Source: Chthonomonas sp. (GTDB lineage Bacteria; Armatimonadota; Fimbriimonadia; Fimbriimonadales; Fimbriimonadaceae). From it: 64,000 nucleotides of DNA. Positions 8,243 to 15,705 of this stretch are shown piece after piece. Position numbers and translations under genes: made by a program. Under the pieces are notes generated by a model that made no database searches, was not told the origin of the DNA, and worked only from the letters and a program-made list of their open reading frames with translations. Position 1 is the stretch's first letter; each line of letters begins with the position of its first letter. The stretch spans positions 1-64,000 of the forward strand of contig JAEURQ010000002.1 in assembly GCA_016788425.1 (NCBI GenBank), read 5' to 3'.

Positions 8243-10426
8243 ATGGCTAAGCCCCCTGTCTCAATCGAGAAGCTGATCGAAGAATTCGGTCCGCACCCCG
8301 CCTACATGCCTCCTGGCGGTTGGGTGGGCAGGGATGATCCCGACAAGTTGGTGAAGACGCACTGTTGCTTCTGCGGAATGCAATGCGGGATCCAGTTAAA
8401 GGTCAAAAAAGACCAAGTGATCGGGTTCGAGCCTTGGGAGGAGTTCCCCTTCAATCGAGGTAAGTTGTGCCCCAAAGGAGTGAAGCGATACCTGCAGGGA
8501 GGCCACCCAGACCGATTGCTTAACCCGATGAAGAACGTGCCGGGACAAGGGTTCATTTCCATCTCATGGGAGGAAGCGTTCAGCACCACCATCAAGGCTA
8601 TCCAAGACGTTCAGGCTAAATACGGCAATGACTCCGTAGCCTTTCTCTCCGGCGTTTCTCTCACCAATGAAAAGAGTTATCTGATTGGAAAATTTGCACG
8701 ACTCGGATTGCAGACCGCCAACCTAGACTACAACGGTCGCCTATGCATGGTGAGCGCAGGGGCGGGTAACAAGAAGGCATTCGGGCTTGACCGAGCTTCA
8801 AACTACTGGGAGGACATCGTTCACGCCGAAGTGATTCTCCTTGCCGGAACGAACGTGGCCGAGTGTTCCCCCATTACGACCGACTACATTTGGCGAGCCC
8901 GGGATCGCGGCGCGAAACTGATCGTGATCGATCCCCGCGTGACGCCCATCGCTCGCACTTGCGATCTTCACCTCCCGGTGCTCCCGGGAACGGATTCGGC
9001 GTTGTTGCTTGGAATTCTACGGGTGCTGATCGAAGAGGGACTGACCAACGAAGAGTTCATCGCGGAATTCACTTCGGGTTGGGAAGAAACGAAAGCAGCG
9101 GCTCTTGCGCTTCCCCTGGAAGAGGCGAGCCGAATCAGCGGGATCAAGGTTGAGGACATCGTTCGAGCCGGAAAAATGTGGGGTGAAGCTAAGACCAGCT
9201 TCCTGATGCACGCGCGGGGTATCGAGCACAGTTCCAAAGGCGTGGACAACGTGGTGAGCTGCATTAACCTCGTTCTCGCAACTGGGCGGATCGGGCGAAA
9301 AGGTTGCGGATATGGAACCATCACGGGGCAAGGCAACGGACAAGGAGGGCGCGAACACGGCCACAAGTGCGACCAGCTCCCCGGCAATCGAGATATCTCA
9401 AACCCGGCTCACCGCGAGTACATCTGCTCGGTTTGGGGCTGCACCGACGAAGAACTCCCCGGCAAAGGCCACACCGCTCCCGAGATCATGGAAATGATCC
9501 ACGCCGGTGAGATCAAAGCCCTTATCTCCATTTGCTTCAACCCGCTGGTCTCGCTGCCAGACTCTAACTTCACCCGCGAGGCACTCAACAAACTAGAGCA
9601 CTACACGGCCATCGACTTCTTCTTGAATGAGACAGCTCACCATGCCGACATCGTGATGGCGGGATCGCTTCATGAAGAGGAGGAAGGAACCAGCACGAGC
9701 GCCGAAGGGCGGGTAATCCGAATCAAAAAGGCGGTCAATCCTCCTGGAAACGCCAAGGCCGACACCGACATCGTCTTGGAACTTGCTCGGCGGCTTGGAC
9801 GAGGCAAGTTTTTTGACCACTTCAAGACGTCGGAGGACATTTTCAACGAGTTGCGAGTGGCGAGCAAGGGCGGGACCGCTGATTATTACGGAATCACCTA
9901 CGAGCGAATCGAGAATGAGCTCGGCGTCTTTTGGCCCTGCCCCGAAATTGGCCACCCAGGCACCCCCCGCCTGTGGGAGGACCTGAAGTTTAAGACCCCA
10001 GACGGCAAAGCCCAGTTCAATGCTGTGAAGTACCGTCCGCCGCTGGAAGAACCGGATGACGAGTACCCGGTGGTTCTGACGACCGGGCGAGTTGTGTCGC
10101 ACTACTTGAGCGGAACACAAACTCGCCGGATCGGAGGGTTGGTTGATCTCTGTTCCGATCCCTACGTGGAGATCCACCCGACGTTGGCCGAACAATATGG
10201 CATTGCCGATAAGGATTGGATGCGCGTCACGAGTCGGCGCGGCGAAGTCGTCCTTCAGGCGAAAGTGGTCACCACGATTCGCCCCGACACCGTTTTCATC
10301 CCGTACCACTGGCCCGGGCGTAAGGCGGCAAATAATCTCACCATCCGTTCCTACGATCCCGTCAGTGGCATCCCTGAATACAAACGAGCCTGCGTGAAGA
10401 TCGAGAAGTCTGAGACACCGCAATGA
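8243..10426 (+). CDS. narB: NarB/NasA-type molybdopterin nitrate reductase, catalytic subunit
   Basis: 727-residue Mo-bisMGD enzyme of the DMSO reductase superfamily, expected to reduce nitrate to nitrite. The N-terminal [4Fe-4S] ligands are C41, C44, C48 and C76. C168 in GRLCMVSAG is the likely molybdenum ligand, and this motif is that of assimilatory-type NarB/NasA enzymes. There is no Tat signal, so it acts in the cytoplasm. There is no C-terminal [2Fe-2S] or flavin domain, so electrons must come from a partner; the co-regulated four-cluster protein at 11616-12221 is the obvious one. Specificity for nitrate is inferred from the two narK genes. The next gene overlaps its stop by four bases. 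Confidence 0.88.
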   Translation: MAKPPVSIEKLIEEFGPHPAYMPPGGWVGRDDPDKLVKTHCCFCGMQCGIQLKVKKDQVIGFEPWEEFPFNRGKLCPKGVKRYLQGGHPDRLLNPMKNVPGQGFISISWEEAFSTTIKAIQDVQAKYGNDSVAFLSGVSLTNEKSYLIGKFARLGLQTANLDYNGRLCMVSAGAGNKKAFGLDRASNYWEDIVHAEVILLAGTNVAECSPITTDYIWRARDRGAKLIVIDPRVTPIARTCDLHLPVLPGTDSALLLGILRVLIEEGLTNEEFIAEFTSGWEETKAAALALPLEEASRISGIKVEDIVRAGKMWGEAKTSFLMHARGIEHSSKGVDNVVSCINLVLATGRIGRKGCGYGTITGQGNGQGGREHGHKCDQLPGNRDISNPAHREYICSVWGCTDEELPGKGHTAPEIMEMIHAGEIKALISICFNPLVSLPDSNFTREALNKLEHYTAIDFFLNETAHHADIVMAGSLHEEEEGTSTSAEGRVIRIKKAVNPPGNAKADTDIVLELARRLGRGKFFDHFKTSEDIFNELRVASKGGTADYYGITYERIENELGVFWPCPEIGHPGTPRLWEDLKFKTPDGKAQFNAVKYRPPLEEPDDEYPVVLTTGRVVSHYLSGTQTRRIGGLVDLCSDPYVEIHPTLAEQYGIADKDWMRVTSRRGEVVLQAKVVTTIRPDTVFIPYHWPGRKAANNLTIRSYDPVSGIPEYKRACVKIEKSETPQ

Positions 10427-10875
10427 AACGGGCCTTTGCGCTGGAGCCATTCTCTCGGGATCATAATGACGGCCTGCACCTCGCTCGGGCGCTAAGAGAG
10501 GAGCGTCTGGACGCTCCTGCACTGGCTCGTGCGACTTGGGAGCGGGAGATTGCCGACCACTTTGCCGAGGAGGAGCGGCTCCTCGGCCCGCTCGCCGGTG
10601 CAGATTCTGCTCGCTTATATAAAGAACACCGGCAGATCGAACAGCTCATCAGCGAATTGCCGACTTCGTGCGTATCGCTTGGGCAAGCTCTCGAAGATCA
10701 CATTCGCTGGGAAGAACGGGTGATGTTTCCCGCCATTGAATCCCGCATGACCCCCGACGAGGAGGCCACCTTGGCTCAAGAAGCTCTCAAAATGGAGCAT
10801 CGCCGGTGGGAAACCTGCCCAAGCCGGGCCGAAATCGTGCAACGCCGACTTGACCGCCTTCATCCCGAAGCCTAA
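10423..10875 (+). CDS. Hemerythrin-like (HHE) diiron protein
   Basis: 150 residues with the four-helix hemerythrin pattern: RDHNDGLHLAR, HFAEEERLL, KEHRQIEQL and HIRWEERVMFPAIE supply the His and Glu ligands of a diiron site. It has no signal peptide and is translationally coupled to the nitrate reductase gene (ATGA overlap). Plausible jobs are nitric oxide or oxygen binding, or protecting or repairing iron-sulfur centres during nitrate reduction; the sequence does not decide. The gene ends three bases from the convergent two-helix gene, and I see no terminator between them. Confidence 0.85.
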   Translation: MKRAFALEPFSRDHNDGLHLARALREERLDAPALARATWEREIADHFAEEERLLGPLAGADSARLYKEHRQIEQLISELPTSCVSLGQALEDHIRWEERVMFPAIESRMTPDEEATLAQEALKMEHRRWETCPSRAEIVQRRLDRLHPEA

Positions 10876-10878
10876 CCA

Positions 10879-11112
10879 CTACTGCATCTTCATCAGCCGC
10901 TTTACCCCGGCGAGCATCCAGATGTTGATGCCCAGAAGCAAGAAGCTGAACGCCGAAGCTTGAATCACCATGCCGGTCTTTCCGGTCAAGATATTTTCAA
11001 GCACCATCACAAACAGCCATAGCTGAATGAGAAACAGGATCATTGCAAACAGCAGGAATCCGACGAAGACGACTGCCTTTTGGCGGCGGCGATGGAATTG
11101 CGGCGTATTCAC
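10879..11112 (-). CDS. Small two-helix membrane protein
   Basis: 77 residues with a basic N-terminus (HRRRQK), two hydrophobic helices at about 13-37 and 48-68, and a basic C-terminal tail. It resembles the small DUF6755-type membrane proteins found in redox operons, but I recognise this only loosely. The GTG start overlaps the Rieske stop codon by one base, so the two are translated together. A role as membrane anchor or assembly factor for the Rieske/ferredoxin module is inferred from position. Confidence 0.75.
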   Translation of the reverse strand: MNTPQFHRRRQKAVVFVGFLLFAMILFLIQLWLFVMVLENILTGKTGMVIQASAFSFLLLGINIWMLAGVKRLMKMQ

Positions 11113-11609
11113 TAGTGGTCACCTTTGATTGCACCAGTCGCCCAGATTTCGCTACCGCGAACTTCGATCTTAACTTGGGGAAGGGGGTGCGGCGGCGGAC
11201 CTTGAACCACGCTACCGTCGTCCAAGGAAAAAGCACCGTTGTGGCATGGGCAGTAGAGGAGCTCACGCTCGTTCTTGACTTCGTACTCCACGGGGCAAGA
11301 AAGGTGAGTGCACCGCCGTTTGAAGGCAACAAATTCGCCGTCCTGCTTCCTGACTAGAATGCACAGATCACCAGGTCGCGGGCAGCTGAAAGCCAGGGCG
11401 GAACCGGGCTTCAAATCTTCAGTCGAGCATATCTTTGCGGCCTCAAACTTGATTTCCTCCCTCGGAATTTGGGCGTAAGCCGCCAGTGCTGCCGTGCCAA
11501 CGGCTACACCACCACTTGCTAACGTGAGAAACTTGAAGAACTCACGGCGGGTCACAAAGTGGTCGTCTTCCCACTCAATCGGAAAATCTTCTTTCAGCTT
11601 GTCGTTCAT
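11112..11609 (-). CDS. Tat-exported Rieske [2Fe-2S] protein
   Basis: 165 residues. A twin-arginine motif (TRREFFKFL, residues 20-28) leads into one hydrophobic segment (29-46) that probably stays as a membrane anchor. The Rieske domain follows, with C100-x-H102 and C120-x2-H123 as cluster ligands and C105 and C122 placed to form the stabilising disulfide. Tat export puts the cluster on the outer face of the inner membrane, like the Rieske subunit of bc complexes, yet no cytochrome b gene is in the window. It lies six bases downstream of the four-cluster ferredoxin gene in one operon. Confidence 0.9.
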   Translation of the reverse strand: MNDKLKEDFPIEWEDDHFVTRREFFKFLTLASGGVAVGTAALAAYAQIPREEIKFEAAKICSTEDLKPGSALAFSCPRPGDLCILVRKQDGEFVAFKRRCTHLSCPVEYEVKNERELLYCPCHNGAFSLDDGSVVQGPPPHPLPQVKIEVRGSEIWATGAIKGDH

Positions 11610-11615
11610 GTTGGA

Positions 11616-12221
11616 TTAACTCTCCACTTGTCGCACGGCGGTCAAAAGGTCAGATCGACGAACGACCGCATCGGGTTTAACCGTGAGTTGTTTTGTTCCT
11701 TGGGGCATCATCAGGTGAACCTTGGTTGTGATCTTCTTGTTGCCAAATATGAACTCGTTGATCGGGGTTCCTGAGCGTTCGGCGGCGAGTTCTTCGGGCG
11801 TCCCGTAGAACAGAGCGCCGGATGGGCACACGGTAGCGCACATGGGTTTCAGTCCGATGGAAGTACGGTCGTAGCACATGTCGCACTTCATCATCTGGTC
11901 CACCTCAACGTCGTACTTGGGCACTCCGAATGGACAAGCGAACAGACAATTTGTGCACCCGATACATCGTGGCTTCAACGAGCTTTGCACCACGCCATCA
12001 GGGGTTTTCTTGATTGCATCCGCCGGGCAAACCATCGCGCACGCTGGCTCGTCGCAATGCATGCAGATGATTGGCGTTGTCTGCACGGTGTCTGCTCGCT
12101 GAACTTGCTCCAAGTGAATCATCGAGACGCCCGGGTGGGTGTCGCACTCGGCACACGCCTGAACGCAGGCATTGCAACCGATGCACCGGCTTGGGTCTAT
12201 GTAGAACTGCCGCTCACTCAC
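11616..12221 (-). CDS. Four-cluster [4Fe-4S] electron-transfer subunit (DmsB/NrfC/NarH type)
   Basis: 201 residues with sixteen cysteines in four cluster-binding sets: [11 protein letters not shown] from residue 13, [26 protein letters not shown] and [21 protein letters not shown]. This is the pattern of beta subunits that feed electrons to molybdopterin enzymes. There is no export signal, so it should meet the cytoplasmic nitrate reductase. The start is a GTG at 12221; operator 4 is centred 42.5 bases upstream, one base more than at the other leaderless promoters. It leads the ferredoxin-Rieske-small membrane protein operon. Confidence 0.92.
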   Translation of the reverse strand: MSERQFYIDPSRCIGCNACVQACAECDTHPGVSMIHLEQVQRADTVQTTPIICMHCDEPACAMVCPADAIKKTPDGVVQSSLKPRCIGCTNCLFACPFGVPKYDVEVDQMMKCDMCYDRTSIGLKPMCATVCPSGALFYGTPEELAAERSGTPINEFIFGNKKITTKVHLMMPQGTKQLTVKPDAVVRRSDLLTAVRQVES

Positions 12222-12254
12222 AACGACAATGGTTGCACGCCAACCAACCGCACA

Positions 12255-12271
12255 CCATGATATCCATCATA
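12255..12271. promoter_or_regulatory. Crp/Fnr-type operator 4 (ferredoxin-Rieske operon)
   Basis: The sequence is CCATGATATCCATCATA, the exact reverse complement of operator 2, core 12257-12270. Its centre (12263.5) is 42.5 bases upstream of the GTG at 12221 on the minus strand. The -10 region is less clear here than at the other sites (CATTGT on the minus strand near 12231-12226). Confidence 0.78.
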
Positions 12272-12317
12272 CAGCTGTCTGCACTTGGTCGAAGCTAGCG
12301 CACCGGATCATGTCAAA

Positions 12318-12334
12318 TATGACCGATGTCATAG
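12318..12334. promoter_or_regulatory. Crp/Fnr-type operator 5 (porin promoter)
   Basis: The sequence is TATGACCGATGTCATAG, core ATGAC-CGAT-GTCAT at 12319-12332. Its centre (12325.5) is exactly 41.5 bases before the ATG at 12367. AAAGAT at 12355-12360 lies at -12 to -7. The site brings the outer-membrane porin into the same regulon as the nitrate genes. Confidence 0.8.
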
Positions 12335-12366
12335 GATTCTGGGGAGTGATCAGCAAAGATTGACTT

Positions 12367-13536
12367 ATGCCGATTCTTCCTGACCACATGGACAATAGCG
12401 ACCTTCATATAAAGCCGATTCTGGAGTTTCGAGCCAGGTACGAGCGGCGCATGGATGCGGACTTTCAGCCTGACCGGCGTGATAATCGAAGCAACCTGTT
12501 GCTCCGAGGTCGAGTCGGTCTGCAATTGAGCAAAGACGGTGTCACGGGCAGAATCGTGTACCAGCACGCAAGCTCACTCAACTGGCTTCCCGCTGGAAAC
12601 GGTATCGCGATCCGGAGCGATCTTCTTGAGGCCAACGTCAGCTTCAAGAATGGAGCGACTACCTACACTGTTGGGCGGCAACGTTTCGGGTTGGGCAATC
12701 GAAGGCTCATCGGCGAACTCGAGTGGAACAATGTCGCCAACGCTTTAGAGGGCCTTAAGGTTGAGGATCGATCTTGGACCTTCTTCCTGATGCGTGCGGG
12801 CGTATTGCCAGCTCCCTCGAAGAACTTAGTTTTGTCGGGAGTCACCTTCAAGAGGGCGTCCAACACTACGGCCTTCATCATCAAGGTTGATGATGCGAAG
12901 GGGGTAGATCAAACTCGGTATACGCTTTCGAATGAGGGAACGATTAAGCCGAATACGAAATCGACCCTGAATTATCAAATCGCCTTCCAGGCGGGTCATC
13001 AGGATGGGAAAAGCGTGCATGCTTGGGCGGCAAATGGAAGGTACGGGAAGGAAATCACGCCAAAGGTAGAGGCGTACAGCGAACTTAACGTTGCCAGCGG
13101 CGGCAGTAGCAACCGAGTCAATGCCACTTTTGATCAGCTGTACCCCAGCGGACATGATCGACTTGGATTAATGGACACAACTGGGTGGAAGAACATCGTT
13201 TCTGCGGCCGCTGGGCTGAAGTTCAAGCCAAGCGCAAATTCGTCGCTGCGGCTCAGCTACACCTGGTTGCAGCTTTACGATAAGCATGATGCTTGGTACG
13301 GAGTAGGCGGAGCGATCAATTCCTTTGGCACAACGCTTTACAGAGATCCAACCGGCAACTCCGGTCGCGATATTGGGCAAGAGTTCAGCCTGGATTACTC
13401 TTCGACGATGGCCAATGGTTTAACCTTGAGTTCTGGCGCTGGCGTTTTTCTTCCGGGCCGATTTGTGAAGTCCTTCGGTGGAGGCAGATCGGGAAATCAG
13501 ACCTTCGGCTACTTCATGCTCGGTTGGAAATTCTAA
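12367..13536 (+). CDS. Alginate-export-type outer-membrane beta-barrel porin
   Basis: 389 residues of alternating amphipathic strands, with FRARYERR near the start, repeated short Gly/Asn turns and a C-terminal aromatic ending (FGYFMLGWKF), as in Gram-negative barrels of the alginate-export family. A role in nitrate or nitrite passage through the outer membrane is inferred from regulation only. Oddly no signal peptide is present: the chain begins MPILPDHMDNSDLHIKP, an in-frame TGA sits at 12361-12363, and neither other frame upstream encodes a hydrophobic segment. The operator at -41.5 supports this start, so either export is unconventional or the 5' end is damaged. Confidence 0.8.
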   Translation: MPILPDHMDNSDLHIKPILEFRARYERRMDADFQPDRRDNRSNLLLRGRVGLQLSKDGVTGRIVYQHASSLNWLPAGNGIAIRSDLLEANVSFKNGATTYTVGRQRFGLGNRRLIGELEWNNVANALEGLKVEDRSWTFFLMRAGVLPAPSKNLVLSGVTFKRASNTTAFIIKVDDAKGVDQTRYTLSNEGTIKPNTKSTLNYQIAFQAGHQDGKSVHAWAANGRYGKEITPKVEAYSELNVASGGSSNRVNATFDQLYPSGHDRLGLMDTTGWKNIVSAAAGLKFKPSANSSLRLSYTWLQLYDKHDAWYGVGGAINSFGTTLYRDPTGNSGRDIGQEFSLDYSSTMANGLTLSSGAGVFLPGRFVKSFGGGRSGNQTFGYFMLGWKF

Positions 13537-13538
13537 TC

Positions 13539-14240
13539 CTATCGGACGGCCTGAAGCAATTTGTCCAGATCCTTTACGAGGATATGCCGCGCCTGGGTTT
13601 CAATCCACTCCTGCTTCTGCCAACGGCTCATGATGCGGATCGTGGACTCCACGGTCGTACCTGCGAGCTCAGCGATTTCTTGCCTCGTGAGGGGAACGTC
13701 CAACAAAAGCCCCTCTGGGAGCTCTCGCCCAAACGACCGTGTGAGCACGAGAAGCACGGCTGCCACACGTTGCTCAACCGTCCCTACCGAGAGGTGCGCA
13801 ATCAGATCAAATGACTGTCTTAGCCGGTGCGCAGTGCGCCTGAAAACCTGTTCTTTCAAAACGACGTTCTTCTCATAGACCGGCAAAAAGCCTGCCTTCG
13901 GCACTTTGAGATACCAGGTTCCGGTGATCGCTTTGGCTGACTGCGGGCACCCTGTGCCATCGATGGCCCCTAACAAACCGAACACGTGCCCAGGCCCCAT
14001 GATTTCCGTCGTGATCTCCTGATGGCTTGGTCCTAGTGTAGTCATCTTGATGAACCCGGTTCCCACCACACCAAAAAAAGAGACGCTGCTACCGCTAAGC
14101 CAAATCGTCTCGCCCTTTTCGGCATGCGCCATGCGAGAATTCACCACAAGCTCGCCGACCTGATCATCTGTGAGGCCTCCCAGCAGCGTGCTGCTCAAGA
14201 AGACCTCCCGGCGCGACGGTGCTTCTGCTTGCTCAGACAT
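13539..14240 (-). CDS. Crp/Fnr-family transcription regulator of the nitrate island
   Basis: 233 residues: a cyclic-nucleotide-binding-like sensor domain (about 15-125), a dimerisation helix, and a winged helix-turn-helix at about 184-214 with the recognition helix in TTVESTIRIMSRW. It lacks the N-terminal cysteine cluster of Fnr, so it is not an Fnr-type oxygen sensor; NO or redox sensing of the NnrR/DNR kind is possible. It lies beside the operators with Fnr spacing (ATGAY-N4-RTCAT) and is their likely ligand. CAAACT at 14252-14247 stands at -12 to -7 of its ATG, so its own mRNA may also be leaderless. No operator copy is seen at its promoter. Confidence 0.9.
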   Translation of the reverse strand: MSEQAEAPSRREVFLSSTLLGGLTDDQVGELVVNSRMAHAEKGETIWLSGSSVSFFGVVGTGFIKMTTLGPSHQEITTEIMGPGHVFGLLGAIDGTGCPQSAKAITGTWYLKVPKAGFLPVYEKNVVLKEQVFRRTAHRLRQSFDLIAHLSVGTVEQRVAAVLLVLTRSFGRELPEGLLLDVPLTRQEIAELAGTTVESTIRIMSRWQKQEWIETQARHILVKDLDKLLQAVR

Positions 14241-14307
14241 GGAATGAGTTTGGCAGATTAGTCAAGCGCATATTCAGACCAAATTGCCGCCATTGAGCTC
14301 ATATCTT

Positions 14308-14326
14308 GTCTCTCCAAGGTCTCTCC
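14308..14326 (+). repeat. Paired GTCTCTCC repeat (possible integrase arm site, island right end)
   Basis: GTCTCTCC at 14308-14315 and again at 14319-14326, eleven bases apart, 74 bases left of the first tRNA-like att segment. The same paired motif occurs at 14507-14525 and at 15743-15762, where it lies 74 bases left of the second att segment. Confidence 0.6.
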
Positions 14327-14351
14327 AACGCGTTGGACAAGGGCGGTCATT

Positions 14352-14392
14352 TAGGTTCGACGGCGGACGAACGGCCTGCTTCGTTGAACCTA
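14352..14392. other. Imperfect palindrome next to the att segment
   Basis: TAGGTTC (14352-14358) is complementary to GAACCTA (14386-14392), and inside it ACGAA (14367-14371) pairs with TTCGT (14380-14384). GAACCTA appears again at 14455-14461, just beyond the att segment. The function is unknown. The TTAGGTTCGACGG stretch recalls the 5' end of tmRNA, but no tmRNA body follows. Confidence 0.45.
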
Positions 14393-14399
14393 GAAAATG

Positions 14400-14447
14400 T
14401 CAGTCCTAAGGAGGGCGTCGGGGGTTCGATTCCCTCCGGGGCCGCCA
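14400..14447 (+). repeat. Attachment-site repeat att1: 3' half of tRNA-Arg(CCU)
   Basis: 48 bases identical to 15836-15883. Read as tRNA they run from the anticodon loop (GTCCTAA, anticodon CCU) through the 3' anticodon stem GGAGG, variable loop GCGTC, T arm (GGGGG-TTCGATT-CCCTC), acceptor strand CGGGGCC, discriminator G and CCA. The 5' half of the tRNA is absent, so this is not a functional gene. A duplicated tRNA 3' half is the usual scar of a tyrosine-recombinase element. By orientation the intact tRNA should lie to the left of the window. Confidence 0.85.
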
Positions 14448-14466
14448 CTAATTTGAACCTAACATA

Positions 14467-14562
14467 GAGAGACAACTTGGAGGGATTAGAGCGACTTCAC
14501 CTTTTGGTCTCTCCAAAAGTCTCTCAATCCTTGGCTCGCGTTGAGTGTAGACTTGAGAGACC
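14467..14562. repeat. Islet left-end repeat block (GAGAGAC / GTCTCTC motifs)
   Basis: GAGAGAC at 14467-14473, paired GTCTCTCC at 14507-14514 and GTCTCTC at 14519-14525, then GAGAGACC at 14555-14562. The block is recognisably related, in the same order, to 15704-15806 at the other end of the islet, including a shared TGGAGGGA and a TGTAGACT. I read the motifs as recombinase arm-type sites. Confidence 0.55.
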
Positions 14563-14694
14563 ATGTCCACTCGCGCCGATCACGGAGAAGGTTCTTGCCG
14601 GCAAATTTCCACTGGCATCGGATGGGGCGCGGGCACTCAAGGCACCCTTGATAGTTCTGAGTGGAGCCAGCCCGCGTCCCTTTGGGGCCGGATC

Positions 14695-14974
14695 ATGTCA
14701 AATACTCAACCTCTCTTCCCACTTGGTCGAATTGTAGCCATTTCTCGCGTTCTTGCAGTCGTGAACAACCGCGATATTCAGAACGGTCTCAACCGTCACA
14801 TGGGTTGGTGACTGGGGAGAGTTGGATCAAAATGACCGAGAAGCCAACGACCGAGCCGTATTGGAAGCAAGCAGAATTCTCTCGGCCTACGACAGTTCGG
14901 ATAAGATTTGCTTCTGGATCATCACTGAGTGGGATCGATCAGCTACAACAGTTCTCCTGCCGGAGGACTACTGA
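14695..14974 (+). pseudogene. Frameshifted small accessory gene of plasmid/ICE type
   Basis: Frame 1 reads MSNTQPLFPLGRIVA and ends at a TGA after NRHMGW. The next frame continues as GDWGELDQNDREAND and ends in ATTVLLPEDY at the TGA at 14972-14974. Together these match a common short protein family of plasmids and integrative elements (LGxIVATPGAL, GDWGEL, ITEADRSxTTxLLPE). One extra base near 14800-14806 breaks the reading frame. The family's function is not known to me. Its presence supports a mobile origin for the islet. A sequencing error is the alternative. Confidence 0.65.
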
Positions 14975-14978
14975 CCTC

Positions 14979-15003
14979 AGCGGTTCACACTCTGTGAACC
15001 GCT
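14979..15003 (+). terminator. Hairpin terminator after the frameshifted gene
   Basis: AGCGGTTCACA (14979-14989) and TGTGAACCGCT (14993-15003) form an 11-bp stem with a 3-base loop, four bases after the stop at 14974. The following TATTTGT is a weak U-tract. Confidence 0.65.
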
Positions 15004-15042
15004 TATTTGTGATCATAATGCATGTATACAGAAACGTCGAAG

Positions 15043-15705
15043 ATGACTAGTTACGACCGAAACGCTATTGCGCTGGCTGTGGGTCTTTCTTGCCTCGCTG
15101 GCTACGTTGATGCGTCTGGATTCCTAGCGACTGGCGGTGTATTTGTTTCTTTTATGAGTGGAAATTCCACGAGGTTGAGCGTCGCCTTAGTAAACAATCG
15201 TTATCAATATGCCTACCTGGTTTTCGGTGTAATCTTTCTATTCGTGGTGGGAGTGATTGTCGGGACTGTAGTTTCTCGGCAAGCTGGTGATAGGAGGAAA
15301 ACTTGGGTGCTCATGATCGTCACCATCCTCCTCTTCATTGCCGCAATCTGTCACACCATTGGACAGACTTATGCGAGCACCGCGTTCATGGTGTTGGCAA
15401 TGGGTGCGGAAAACGCCGTATTTCAACGGGATGGCGAGGTGAGCATCGGGCTAACTTATATGACAGGTACGTTGGTAAAACTAGGACAGCAGATTGCGGC
15501 AATAATGTTTGGCGGATCGAAAGATACTTGGTGGCCGTATGCTTTACATTGGCTCGGATTGGTCTCTGGCGCGATCCTAGGAGCATGGGCGCATGGCGCA
15601 CTTCTGGCCCTCACACTTTGGCCAGCAGTTTTAGCAGCACTGTTTTTCTGCGCCTGTTCAGCTAAGCTGAACATTGCGACGTCGCAACGCACTGGACAAA
15701 ATTGA
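15043..15705 (+). CDS. DUF1275 (YoaK-like) membrane protein
   Basis: About 220 residues with six predicted membrane helices and the family's LAGYVDASGFL and FVSFMSGNSTRL motifs near the N-terminus. The function of the family is unknown; a transport role is often assumed. I chose the ATG at 15043 (MTSYDRNAIAL) because family members begin there; an ATG at 15022 adds seven residues. It is the only intact gene of the 1.4-kb islet between the two att segments and its base composition is lower in GC than the backbone. Confidence 0.88.
   Translation: MTSYDRNAIALAVGLSCLAGYVDASGFLATGGVFVSFMSGNSTRLSVALVNNRYQYAYLVFGVIFLFVVGVIVGTVVSRQAGDRRKTWVLMIVTILLFIAAICHTIGQTYASTAFMVLAMGAENAVFQRDGEVSIGLTYMTGTLVKLGQQIAAIMFGGSKDTWWPYALHWLGLVSGAILGAWAHGALLALTLWPAVLAALFFCACSAKLNIATSQRTGQN

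Noticed and set aside
1-14240. NarGHI or NapAB nitrate reductase operon.
   Set aside because: The catalytic protein is NarB/NasA-like with 727 residues, and no narI cytochrome b, narJ chaperone or napB is present.
14342-14447. A tmRNA gene, from GGCGGTC ... GGTTCGACGG at the 5' side and the tRNA-like 3' end.
   Set aside because: Only about 105 bases separate the ends, there is no tag reading frame, and the 3' segment folds cleanly as the 3' half of tRNA-Arg(CCU). The resemblance is noted but not called.
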